From positions 113,700 through 177,699 of the forward strand of contig QVOM02000071.1 of NCBI GenBank assembly GCA_003586115.2: a stretch of 64,000 nucleotides of DNA, read 5' to 3'. The notes below the pieces were generated by a model that was given only the letters and a program-made list of their open reading frames with translations, made no database searches and was not told the origin of the DNA. The stretch is from Salvator merianae. Lineage: Eukaryota > Chordata > Lepidosauria > Squamata > Teiidae. Shown here piece after piece: positions 42,424 to 54,104 of the stretch. Every line of letters begins with the position of its first letter. Within the stretch, counting starts at the first letter, position 1. Position numbers and translations under genes: made by a program.

Positions 42424-45400
42424 CATTTTTCATCACATAAGCAATAATGATGAAATTGGCTGTGTGGACTTAGTCTAATTTTCGTTTGTGACTGAAGCTG
42501 TGCATTAGGACAAGCTGTTGCTTCCCAACTACTGGGTTATTCTCATATGAAATGATACAAGGTTTTGTTAAGTGCTTTATACAAGGAAACAATAACCAAT
42601 CAACCCCCTTCCACTAACTTTAGATAATGAATTGGTTCCCTTCTATCTCCTTATAGTCCTACAGTATGGAGGACAGCATACTGTAAACTTCATTATTAAG
42701 AATAATTTTTTAAAAATCCTATTTGTTTCCATTAACTTAAAGGGCAATAGGAGTGAAAATAACTAAACCTAAGACAGAGACTCCATTTTTTGCCCCTGCC
42801 AGACATAATACCTAGAGTAGCTTTCCAAGTGCTGATTCTGCATGACTAATTGATTGCTTCAGCTGGGGGTTAATTAATTAATTAGTAGCAGTGCTGCATT
42901 AAAGATTGGAGGCATTCAGAATTCCCCTAATGGACACAATCTACAAAAGCTTTATTAGTACATAAAATGAGTGTTTAAAATCCACACAGCAACTAATATG
43001 CTCTTGAGGCTTTCATTAAAAAAAAACCTATAAAATTACTTGCTTCATTATGTATTTTAGTTACTTTCTCTACATTGTGTGGTATCTCTACCTTTTTTCT
43101 TTTGCCAGCCAGTTTTAAGTGCCTATTTGAAATCAATTTCTCTAATAATGGGCTTAATGAGCTCATCAATTAAGGCTGCCATAATGGAATGTAACTCTGT
43201 GGTTTCAGTTATCAGTTAAACTCTGGAACTAATTTCCATGCTTCATCTATCAAAAATGATTGGCTAATATTGTTTAGCTTCTGCTTCAGGCCGATAGGGA
43301 GACCCTGGGCCCTTCTCCACTAATGTCCGAAGGACTGCATTTTTCTTGGAAGAGAAAAAAGGTGGGAAGAGACAGGAGTGGGAAAGAACAATGAAGTGAG
43401 GGAAAAGAGGAAAAAAATGGCCCCTGTTTGGACCTGGAGGAAGTGTGATCCTGTTTTTTAAAGCCACAGTAGTAATTAGTAGTAATGGATTACATTTTCA
43501 AACATACTAGATAACATGATAACAGCATGTGAAAAATCCTTTTACTAGTTTAACTCTCTTTCTCAATTTTAATAATCACTGCCATCTTCTGTATCTTCTT
43601 TAAGGAACAGCATAGCTAGCAACCAAGGTAACTGCATAAATATTTAATTATAAAACTTAGATCCAACACTGTATTTATTTTGCTTTGTAAGCCACCTAGA
43701 GAATGTTATTGATAGGTGGTGTGAAATATTAAATAATAATAGGGTTTAAAGCACTCCCGTTATGATGTTTAATTTAATAATGGCACTTGGACAATAAAAG
43801 ATGAATTCATAACTGCAGTGTTCTATGAAGAGAGATCATCCTTTGGTGCATAATTTGAAAGTAGAGAATAAAAATAAATTCAGATAATAAAGTGCTTCTG
43901 GCAGAATGAATTTATTTAAATTTATACAATACTAGCATTACTAACCCTCTTAATTTAAATGTATAATCTATATATTATGTCATATTGCTTTCAAAATGTT
44001 CTTGTTGCTGACATGGATTTGTTGTTTTGTTTGTTTCGTGTGTATCCAGAAAGAATAAAAAGTCTTTAGCTCAATTTGGGCAAAAAGTAGCAAAGCCAGT
44101 ATTAAGATATTTTTTAATGATTTTGTGGCATAACCGTTGCCACATGTACAAGAATCCTGGGATCAGGACTGGACGGTGCTAGAGACCATTTACAGCAATA
44201 GACCTATGCCCTCAGGATCCCACTTCAAGTAATAGAAATTATTTTGAGTCAATGGATCTAAGAAGGGGGAGTGTACCATGATAACAGTGTGGGTTGTAAC
44301 ATTAAAACCATTGTCTCAAAATCATCAATGTGTTTGTTTTTGCAGTTAGAAGTTGTTTGTGCCACAACTTAATCCTGCCAACTTGCTGCAGAAAGTTGAC
44401 ATTTAATACCTTGGGTGAGAGCAGCTACGAGATAATATGAGTGCCCAAACTGAATGACTGATTGAATTAATACAACTTGTGTATGTGACTTGGAAAGCCT
44501 GAATGTTGTTCAATTGCCTTGTTTATCCCTTTCCTGCCTGTTTATCCCTAGCCCATTTTCCCACCTGTCCCAGGGTAGGTCATTGAGTAGAATTATCCAA
44601 TCAGTATCCCTGGCTTTCACTGGATCCACTCTGTTGCTGCAAGAGCTTAACTCTGGTCTCTGATCTGACTCCAGGGTTCACTATGCATTTGATTACCTCA
44701 AAATCTACTATGTCCATCTTGCAACAAGAGTTGAACTTCATCCTGAAGTTCATGTCCTGTGTGCTTGGTTTTCCAGAGAGTTATGGGCTGATCACTTTGC
44801 TGAAATCGCTTCAGAGACAAGGCTCAAAATCATTCTCCCTCATACAGGCTTGCTGCTTGTGAAGGAATGAAAGTGGCTTTTTTTTTTTATCTCCTTGGGT
44901 ACCGTTGCCACTAGAGGCAAGGAACAACCACAGGTTAGGCATATAATTGGCCATACTTAATGCCTTGTGAGGCTGAGTTCTCAGAGGCAAGCAAGACCGA
45001 TTAACACACTGATTTCCAGGACCCTATTACCTCACATCACTGGTAATAAAAGGCAAGAAGTTAGCAAAACTTTTAGTGTGTCTGCCTTCCCTTAAACCTG
45101 TTTCTTTGTGCTTTGCAATCTCCCCACTAGCCCATGTGTGTGTAAGAGAGTATTTGTGCTTCATTACTTTTGTTTATTACTGAGATCTTCTCTGATTAAG
45201 AAAGGTATAATTATCCTTGTTTTCCAAATTAGTTACCTTCCCTTTCATTCCACTGCTTTCTCTCTTCAATTCACATTGAACTCTACATGTCTTCTTCTCT
45301 CCCTTCACCCCCGCTCTTTTATTTTTAGAATTATATTTTCTTTTTCAAGCAAGATAGGGAAATTGTGACTTGGCACAATCACCCCAATTCATTCTGGGGA

Positions 45401-46654
45401 CATAGTTTATGGGTGTGTGGGGAGCAGCAAATGACAGTATTCAAACCAGGGAAGAGTTCATTGATTGAGAGGCTCTGATCGATGGTACCACCTCTCCCCA
45501 GGTGCAAAAGAATTCAGAACTTTAGCCTTATCATAGTTCTGCTGGATCTTGCATAGCAACAAATCTTTGATTGGCTAAGAAAAATCCCTATGCAACATAC
45601 CTTGCTGAGCTCTCAATTTCACTTCCTCATTCATTTAATCCATCATTAGGCTTTAAGCCTCTAAGCTATCTCTGGCTGGACTTACAGCTATCTCTTTATC
45701 TTCTGCTACAAATAAAACTTTGTTCCCCTACTGCATTCACAGTTAAACTTTCTTACATTGTATGCTGTGTTACAAGTTATCCTTTGACTAATTTGCCCAA
45801 CTTTGAAAATCTTTTCTTGTTATTAGTTACATGCTGTCATTTGACTAATTTGCTCACAATTGAATGTGTTTTTTCTTTAAAATTGCTGCTTGCTTTTCTA
45901 CAGCCACTCATTCATTTTTGCCTCATGTGTTGCAATAAAGTTATTCTTGTGTGCCTTTTTAAATTTTAACAAAGAAACCTTGGGATCCGCTCCAATCTGT
46001 TATCAATTAAACCAAACCAGTGTTCCTAAAAATCCTGCATGTACTATATGTAAGAATCCTACTCAATAAACATGTCTAGAGCAATTCCCATAATAGTGAT
46101 AGATGTAAAAAAAATATATTTTTGATTTGCCTCACACCTTCATCTTTTATAAACTGTCTGTTTCCTATTCTAAGTACTATAATGTAATGAAGAATCTGGG
46201 ATATAGGGAATATCAAAGATGAATAAAGAGAATTAAGGAGAAATTTTCAGATTTTAATATTGTAGTTTCCCACCATATAAGATGCATTGGCATATAAGAT
46301 GAATCTATAATTTGGTAAGGAATATTTGGGGGGGATCATCATCATTTATCCATTATGATCATAGACAATAAAAGGTCAATCAAAACAGTGAATTAAAACT
46401 ATATAAAATCAAATGTAACTAACGTAAATAATTAGCATGGTGTTGAATAATGAACTGTAGTTTAGCAGGAAAAAAGGCAAGAGTGCATTAACACTGTCCC
46501 TCCTCCAGCACTTTGATGGTTCCATTCCATGAAGCTTTGGACCATTTCCACACTGTGTGGGCTATTCCACAATGCCACTTCAAGAGCTGTCTGTATTTTG
46601 GACAGCCTGTCCTAGACCAGCTTCAAAGCCTTTGAAGATGCTCACCAAGGCTTG
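42424..46654. other. AT-rich intergenic stretch
   Basis: No gene. An L2/SINE-like tail occurs at about 43675-43740 (TTTGTAAGCCACCTAGAG, then ATTAAATAATAAT). A possible decayed LTR with CAATAAAG and AATAAAAC sites is at about 45400-46020; it also explains the 133-codon hydrophobic frame 45571-45969 as chance. Confidence 0.4.
42840..43215. promoter_or_regulatory. Candidate conserved non-coding element
   Basis: A repeat-free stretch with dense homeodomain-type sites: TAATTAATTAATTAG at 42871-42885, then TTTATTAG, CTAATATG, CATTAAA, TTAATGAGCTCATCAATTAA and CATAATGGAATG. This is typical of developmental enhancers in vertebrate gene deserts. It rests on texture, not alignment. Confidence 0.3.
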
Positions 46655-48176
46655 TTCCTAAGGCCCACTTGATTTCACTCTTCGGATGTCTGGCTCAAGG
46701 ACAGGGACCACACCATTGGGGTTATCAGTGCTGTTAAAATCTTTCTTGCATAGTTCTGTGTACTCTTGCCACCTCTTAGTAATGTCTTCTACTTCTGTTA
46801 CATCCCTAGCAGAGGTGATGGAACGCTAGCTGAACTATTTTAAATCCTAAAAGATTATGCTATTAAAGTGCTGCATTCAACATGCCAGCAAATTTGGAAA
46901 ACTCAATAGAGGCCACAGAATTGAAAAAGGTCAGTTTACATTCCAATTCCAAAGAAGAGTGATGTCAAACTACTGAACAATTGTGCTCACTTCATACATT
47001 AGCAAGATTATGCTCATGATTTGGCAAGCCAGGCTTCACCAATATATAAACTGAGAACTACCAGAAATGCAAGCTGGTTTTCAAAGAGGCAGAAGAGATA
47101 GAGATGAAATCATCAACATTTGCTGGTTTATGGAGAAAACAAAGGAGTTCCAGAAAAACATCTATTTCTACTTCATTGACTATACTAAAGCCTTTGACTG
47201 TGTGAATCACAACAAATCGAGGCAAGTTCTTAATGAGATGGAAGTACCTGACCACCTTACTTGAGGAAGAAACAGTTAGAACCCAACCTGGAACAACTGA
47301 TTGGTTCAAAATTGGGAAAGGAATATGACAAGATTGTATATTGTCACCTTATTTATTTAACTTATATGCAGAGTACATCATGCAAAATGCGAGGCTGGAT
47401 GAATCGAGAGCTCAAGATTCCCAGGATCAACAACCTCAGAAATGCAGACGATACCACTCTGATGGCAAAAGGTGAAGAAGAATTAAGGAGCCTCTTGATG
47501 AGGGTGAAAGTGGAGAGTGCAAAAGCTGGCTTGAAGCTCAACATTAAAAAACATATAACCCTCTAAGATCATGGCAACTGGTCTCATCATTTCCTGGCAG
47601 ATAGAGAGGGAAGAAATGGAAGCAGCATTAGATTTGATTTTCTTGATCCCAAAGATCACTGCAGATGGTGATTGCATCCATGAAATTAAAAGACGCTTGT
47701 TCCTTAAGAAGAAAGCTATGCCAAATCTGGACAGTGTATTAAAAAGCAGAGACGTCACTTTGCCAACAAAAGTCTGTATAGTCAAAGCTATGGCTGTGAC
47801 CATAAGGTAGGCTGAGCACTGAAGAATCAGTGCTTTCAAATTTTAGTGCTGGAGAAGGCTTTTGAGAGTCCCTTGCACTGCAAGAAGATCAAATTAGTCA
47901 ATATTAAAGGAAACCGACCCTGACTGTTCATTGGAAGGACAAATACTGAAGCTGGCCACATAATGAAAAAACAGGAAAAGACCCTGATGCTGAGAAAGAT
48001 TTGGGCAAAGAAGAAGGGGACAGTGGTGGATGAGATGGACAGATAGTGTCACGGAAGCAACAAAACATCAGCTTGGGCAGACTTTGGGAAACACTAGAGG
48101 ACAGAGTGCCTTTGTGTGCTATAGTCCATGGGGTCATGAAGAGTTGGACATAACTGAACAACTGAATAACAACAAA
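46655..48176 (+). mobile_element. BovB (RTE) LINE with 5' inversion
   Basis: A 5'-truncated BovB copy in two parts. 46812-48176 is on the plus strand and ends near TGAACAACTGAATAAC, a usual BovB 3' end. 46655-46808 is the piece of BovB that should lie just upstream, in reversed orientation (on the minus strand GAGGTGGCAAGAGTACACAG and GAGCCAGACATCCG). The breakpoint near 46810 is at the point where the two would join in the intact element. This is the expected product of twin priming during target-primed reverse transcription. Confidence 0.8.
47060..47840 (+). pseudogene. BovB reverse transcriptase fragment
   Basis: Plus-strand broken frames: EMQAGFQRGRRDRDEIINIC, then FIDYTKAFDCVNH (motif A), then after a deletion IVYCHLIYLTYMQST (around motif B) and INNLRNADDTTLMA (motif C, with ADD kept). 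Then LLMRVKVESAKAGLKLNIKK, TSWQIE-type and FLIPKITADGDCIHEIKRR blocks follow. Frameshifts at about 47262 and 47566 split it. Motif B is damaged. RTE clade identity is clear from these blocks. Confidence 0.85.
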
Positions 48177-50680
48177 GAATTCCAAATACAAAGCAATACT
48201 CTGATAATCAAGATGATCAAGTTATTGAGGATCCTTGTCAGAAGATTTCATTGGATGCTACATGAAATATTGTGCATCTTGATTTCCATAGGTAGGCAAA
48301 GCAACTGCAGAAGTTAATTAATTTACTTCTTAGAAGTGTTCATATGTCACACCAAAGCATATTGTACAAGAAGTCAAAAGTGAAAGATTTTTATGTAGAT
48401 TATGCCATTTATCTTTGATAAGAAGTTGTGAAAGATGAGTCATTTGGAACTAAAAAGGAGTAAGCAACATCTTCCTTTCTTGTGTTTTACTCCATCCAGT
48501 GTGATTTCTTGAAGCTTCATACTAGCAATGGAAAGTAGTGGGTGGAGTTGCTCCTTTTTCACATCCCTTTCTGCTACTGTCTCCATCTCCTATCCTAATG
48601 AAACGACTGCCTGCAGAGGGCTGAAATTAGACCAAGTCCCACATGCTGCCTGCCCTCAATATAAGGGAAACACTTTAAAATATTATCTTTGATCAGTAGA
48701 TCAATAAAGCCACATATTAACACTTATCATTTTTAACCAATTAACTTCTAATTCACTTGCATTTTAATAAGAAGAAACAAAAATGATAAAATTTATTTCC
48801 ACACAACTTTCTTATTATATGAAAATAAGCATCTCTGTATTTCACAGGAACAGTTGCATGTAACTACAAATCCCACAAAGCAATAAAAGAGATAAGCAAT
48901 GTTATTTTAAAATTTAATTAACTAAGGATATACAATCATATTGATGAAGCTTAATTGGAACAAAAGGGCAACCAGCTTTTGGATTTTTCTTTTATGATTG
49001 GCTAGCATTATGTTCTCATTTGGTAGAGGGCTCTGTGCTTATATATTTAAGCCTATGTTGAATGATAAAAGCCAGCCAAAGCCTGCCTGGGGAATGCAGT
49101 GAGATCTGAATGGGGCATATGCTGCTTTATAAAGAAAGTGGTTGTTCTGTACCAAAGGTGTCCCTATCCTTGGCCATTGCCTGTGCTGGTTTGGACTGGT
49201 GGGAGCTTGAGTCCACTTTCAGCAGAAGGGGCACGTATTAGCCACAACTTGTACACGTGCATACTTTGTTTTGAAAGGATAAGAAAAGTAGCACATTTTA
49301 AATTTTAGTAGAAATTTTAAAGGCAAGAAGCTAAACAGAGCCCCTTGAGCTACATCGTCTCTATAGTTGTTTGTGCCTTCGAAATTCTTAAAACAATGGC
49401 TGAAGGGCTCCTTTTGCAGTGGCATACAAGCAAGGTTAAACATTGTTCCTTTCACGTCCATTTCTTTCTGGCTTCCATAGAGAGAGGGGAAAATTGAGAT
49501 AAAGAAGTGTTATTAAAATTGTGACACACGGCTACAGGAGTATGTTAAGAATAGAAGGAGCCAGGACATCAGGAAGGAATAATGAAATGCAAAAATCAGC
49601 CAGACTGACAATTGGGAGCCTGTGTAGCAGCTTAGCCTGTTGGTCTGAGGCTATTTGTCATAATCAGCAGCACTTTTCTCATTAGCAAAAAGCCATTACC
49701 AGTGGACTTTATCAGCAGCTGCGAGTTATCATGGGGCACACAGTAATCCTAGCATGTAGTCATGGGGTTCAGCCAGGTCCCACTGCTTTAATAAGCCGCC
49801 AACTCTTTCCCTAACTTCTCAGTCAGGTGTCACTGCCATTCTCAGTGAAGCAACCAAGAACAATCTATTAACTAGCTCCCTACCAAATCTTCCACAGCTC
49901 CCAGAGCTGTGGCAGGACTTTAGTTTTACTTTCCTTACTCTTTCACTGTTCATAAGCTGAGGAAGGCTATTGTCTTCTCATCGTCCTCTTGGTCATTATC
50001 CCTAAGATAAAAAAGCCACTTTATTCTCCCCCCAAAGCTCATCACCCTATAGGAGGTAAATGATTATGATCAATTAGGGCTCCCTCCCCAACTAAAAGAT
50101 ATTATTCTGTACTTGCTCTGACTCCCCTTATTATACCTTATGCAATGAAGACATTCCATAAGACCATTCCTTCTTTTCTCTATGACATGAACCGTTTAGT
50201 TATTAAATGTGTAGAAGCACCATTAGGACTGTGCCACCAAAGAGACTCCATATAGGCTAACTCAGCTGACCCCACCAGACATCTGCCTCACTCCTCACCT
50301 TAAATTGTGTTTGCGGGGTTTTGCTCTTTCGTTCTGCTCTTTGAATCTTGGTGCCATTCGCTATGACGGTCTCTAAACGATAGGATGTTTAAAGAAATCC
50401 ATTTTGGAAATGCACAAACCACCTGTCTAGGGACTCGTTAAACAGTACTAAAACCAGGTGATTCTATTTCTCTTGAGACTTCTGAGTTGTCCATTATTTC
50501 TTATTCCATGGTACAGTATGGGTTATGTGTAAAGAATATTATACCTATAGCTGTATAGCAATAAATAACATGGATTCCACCATCAATGACTGTTTTAGCC
50601 AGACTCTCTAGATAGAAACCTAAACTGCCCTTCAAGGTAGTTGGGTCGACCCCTGAGGAACCTCACACCTGAGTTCCCAG
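48177..50680. other. Intergenic stretch, no gene seen
   Basis: Mixed AT-rich sequence without recognised transposons. Short frames such as 49099-49308 are unmatched. Contains a candidate conserved element (49560-49760) and another similar-looking patch at 48900-49060. Confidence 0.4.
49560..49760. promoter_or_regulatory. Candidate conserved non-coding element
   Basis: Repeat-free sequence with ATGCAAAAATCAG, ACAATTGGGAG, CATAATCAGCAG, CTCATTAGCAAAA and TTTATCAGCAGCTG words, the mixture of homeobox, bHLH (CAGCTG) and GATA-like (TTATCA) sites seen in ancient vertebrate enhancers. No comparison was possible. Confidence 0.3.
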
Positions 50681-50689
50681 CATGATGAG

Positions 50690-51785
50690 CATGAATCTCC
50701 CACAACTACCCTCTGGGATGCTTTTTCAATATTTATATGAAATATTGAAAAAGCATAAGGGGGAGGTCATCAGGAGATTTGGTGTGAGTTGTTATCAATA
50801 TGCAGATGACACCAAGCTCTACATCTCTGTGCCATCTGAATCAGGACAGGTGTTTGAAGTGCTGGATAGGTGCCTTGAAGCAGTAATGGGCTGGATGAGG
50901 GCCAATAAATTGAAGCTGAATTCAGACAAGATGGAGGAGCTGTGTGTCACAGGGTCTCGGGTCCATGAAGTTGGAAGGCATCTTGGCCCTTGATGGGGTT
51001 GCTTTGCCCTGGAAAGGACAGGTGCGGAATCTGGGTCAACTCTTGGACTCTATGCTTACCCTAGAAACTCAGGTGGAGGCAATGGCCAAGAATGCATACC
51101 TCCAGCTACAGCTAATTCATCAACTATGACCCCTTCTGGACAGAGACGATCTGGCCACAGTAATCCATGCTTTGGTAGTTTCCAGATTGGATTACTGTAA
51201 CGTGCTTTACATGGGGCTGCCCCTGAAGACGGTTTGGAAGCTGCAACTGGTGCAGAATGAAGCAGCAAGACTGCTGACTGGAACAGCTGGCCGGATGCAT
51301 ATCATGCCGGTCTTAAAAGAGCTGCACTGGCTGCCAATGCACTGCCGAGCCCAATTCAAGGTGTTAACCTTAACCTATAGGACTCTAAATGGTTTGGGCC
51401 CCAAATACCTAAAGGAATGTCTTCTCCCATATTGACCTGCCCATGCCTTAAGATCTGCGGATGAGGCCCTCCTGGTTGTACCACCGCCTTCAATAGCTAA
51501 AGAGGTGGGCACCCGGGATAGGGCCTTTTCAGTCGTGGCCCCCCAGACTGTGGAACACTCTTCCCCCTAAGGTGCATGAAGCTTCTTCACTTTACATTTT
51601 TAGGAGGGCAGTAAAGACGCACCTATTTACCCTTGCCTTTGGCTGAAGGTACAGATTTCCCTCCCTACTTTCAGGCTACTGCTTTACTGAGATGATTCTG
51701 TTTTTCACATTCTGTTTTTTTATTGTTGTAACCGCCCTGAGATCTTCAGGTATAGGGAGGGATAAAAATGCAACTAACTAAATAA
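50690..51785 (+). mobile_element. L2 LINE, 5'-truncated
   Basis: Plus strand. The frame 50682-50993 holds CYQYADDTKLYISVPSE (catalytic YADD intact) and CLEAVMGWMRANKLKLNSDK. After a frameshift LDSMLTLETQVEAMAKNAYL, then SRLDYCNVLYMGLPLKTVWK, LQLVQNEAARLLTG, and LKELHWLPMHCRAQFKVLTL follow in order. The 3' part ends with the L2 tail GTAACCGCCCTGAGATCTTC and GATAAAAATGCAACTAACTA. Stops at 51126 and 51433 and frameshifts inactivate it. Less decayed than the 5.15 kb copy. Confidence 0.88.
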
Positions 51786-51884
51786 AGCTGCTGAAGCACA
51801 GTGTTGGTTTTGTGTAAAAGTCCTCTTTTAATGAAATGAAAATGGAGGAAATATTGTGTTCTCCTTGCAGGGATGGGAGATGAA

Positions 51885-52015
51885 ATGAGCTGAGAACTCA
51901 CTTAATGTGAATGCAAAGTAATCCTGATTTTGGCAATTTTGTCCTGAAAAACTACGGAAAAGCCAATGGGAACCGAAGACTGTAAACTGATTAAACGCTG
52001 TGTTGGACCATGGTC
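51885..52015 (-). mobile_element. GGCC-ended transposon C4, end fragment
   Basis: About 130 bp on the minus strand matching the end of the C family (GAGAACTCACTTAATGTGAA, CCTGAAAAACTACGGAAAAG, TGTAAACTGATTAAACGC). It is a decayed fragment next to the L2 copy. Confidence 0.7.
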
Positions 52016-53277
52016 TTTGTGTGTCAATTTCAATTAAGGATAGACACAGTATTCCATATTTGCAGTAATGATATCTGTAAGTCTTTGGATTTGTTTTAAT
52101 TTTGTTTTAATTTGTTTCTTAAGCAGATGCAATTGTATCATTTCTGATTATTTAATTGGAATAAATTCTTAATATTAATTACATAATAATCAAGGACACC
52201 TTAGCTTTATTTTCCCCTTCATTCTTCCCTGATAATTCATTACCAATTTTATGTCTGTGAAATCTCTCCTTTTTCTAAAAGGATCTTACAATTATGAGAA
52301 CTCTTGGCAAACTTGGCAGGTAGCTGGTCTCTTCCATTAGGAAGCAGTGGGCTCTTCCAAACCACACCCCATGCCAGTTGCTATTCTTTTGTTTGATATT
52401 GATTGTCCAATCAGAGTAGAGATCAAAAATTATAATTATAATCATAAACCATGACTTTTTGGCTACAAACTCAATTGAGATTAATTACTCTTTTTTATTA
52501 TTCTTAGGATGCTATTTTGATCAACCTGCAAAAAATAAATAAATAAAATAAAGCCTGGATAACTTACACTGCAAAAAAGCAGTTCAAAAGCATCTTAAAA
52601 GTGTTAGCATGTGGTCACCGTGTTCTCATTCCGTCTAATCCACCTTTTTGTACTTAGAATATCCATGAGAGGGGAAGGGGCAGACAGATGTGTGAACAAT
52701 CCTACCTGTGAACCATCTCTAAGTCACCTCTTAGCTTCCACAGGGTTCTTTTCTTTAAATGCATGTGAACACAGCCTTACACTCCACTTTTCCTCCTTTC
52801 CAATACCATTATACCTGTGCAGTTCTACTGCATGACAGCAGGCTTAGTAGGTGTCATCTTCTTTTCTTGGAATCTGGCATACTTCCCAGTAATCTAAAAA
52901 TACAAATTCAACTTAAGTAAGGGATGATTTTCACTTCTGTATAAATGAGAAGGTAGATGTTTAATAGTTCAATTGATAGTTTAGTTGTTTTATATGTCTC
53001 AATAATATTATAGTAGTAGCTAGGTAGTATCGAGAGCAGCTGTAGTCTGCTCCTGATTGCCAGGGCCTCTGCAAAATGCGGAAGCACCGCTCTAGTGAGC
53101 GTCCTGACGCTCACTAGTGTAAAGTGCAAAAAAACCCTGGGAGAGCTGTAATTTTCTGTAGCTTGTTTAAATTGGTTTATTTTTTTAATGTATATCATTC
53201 TGACTTCCTTCAGAAGTGAGAGAAGAATCTAAATAATTTAAATATAATATTAATAGGGAGTTCTTTTCCCACTTATA
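52016..53277. other. Non-coding stretch with palindromic MITE end
   Basis: AT-rich up to about 53 kb. Then about 53020-53138 reads like the right end of a GGGCC-type element (on the minus strand starts GGGTTTTTTTGCACTTTAC), with the exact palindrome at 53092-53117. The remainder is unrecognised. Confidence 0.4.
53092..53117. repeat. Perfect 12-bp inverted repeat
   Basis: CTAGTGAGCGTC, a 2-bp CT spacer, then GACGCTCACTAG: exactly self-complementary arms. The motif CTAGTGAGCGT recurs alone near 53693. Confidence 0.9.
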
Positions 53278-53480
53278 GGGCCTGTTTGCACTGGCTAACG
53301 TAGAATGATATAATTATAACATTCTATGCTAGAACAGATCCAGCAGAGCGGTGGCCATTTGCACTGCAAGGGCTGGAACAGCCCCAAACTAGGCTTCCAG
53401 CACTCACAGTGTGGATGCCAGTCTGACCACCATAAGAGTGGCCGGCAAAAAGCCTGGCCGCTGCCATGGCAACCGGGGAC
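53278..53480 (+). mobile_element. GGGCC-ended element, partial
   Basis: Starts GGGCCTGTTTGCACTGGC after ATA, the usual left end of the family, with a CpG-containing interior (GCCGCTGCCATGGCAACC). A matching right end was not found, so the right boundary is not set. The neighbouring minus-strand open frames are GC effects. Confidence 0.5.
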
Positions 53481-54104
53481 ACAGCACATAACTGCATAGT
53501 CCCAGCCATACCACACCATGGCCTGCAACACTCGTGCCCAGAAACAGGTGCAAACGCTGCTGACTGAGAGCAGTCCAGTTGCTTCCAGTCAAGCTGTGGA
53601 CAGCAATTTAGCTGCCCACAACTTGTAGTGTTCAGGAGCATCTGCAGACACTGCCAGTTTCTGGGGCCACTGCAGAGTGCAGATGCACTGTGCTAGTGAG
53701 CGTGTAGACACATACGAGGTAATATGCCTGTGACAGCTAGCCACTGGAACCTACTAGCAGGGCAAAGTGTGCACTTATAGTCTGCTTCTTGTTTTGCAAG
53801 TGAAACTGGTTGCCACTGTGAGAAGGACTGGACTGCATGGGGCACAGGTCTGATTTGGCAGGGTCTAATGTTCTTAGGTCTCAACAACTCTCTGCCCAAA
53901 GTTGGTGCAAGTGTGCACACCAGTGAAGTCCTATGAGTGGCTGCTCTGTTGCTGTCAACTGAAGCTTCCTTTTTCAAAGGTTTCACAATTTTTCCATGAT
54001 GAATTTCTGGCCACCCAAACAGCATCTGGAAATGACTGGTAGCATGTGAAGGCTGCCAGCAACAATTTGAAGAACTTAGGGAAAACAAATATAAACATTT
54101 CAAA

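Noticed and set aside
45571..45969. 133-codon hydrophobic open frame
   Set aside because: Leucine- and phenylalanine-rich product of a T-rich stretch that looks like a decayed LTR; no start context or domain.
53324..53641. Three overlapping minus-strand frames rich in Cys and Trp
   Set aside because: They follow CpG-rich transposon sequence and overlap in different frames; none matches a family.
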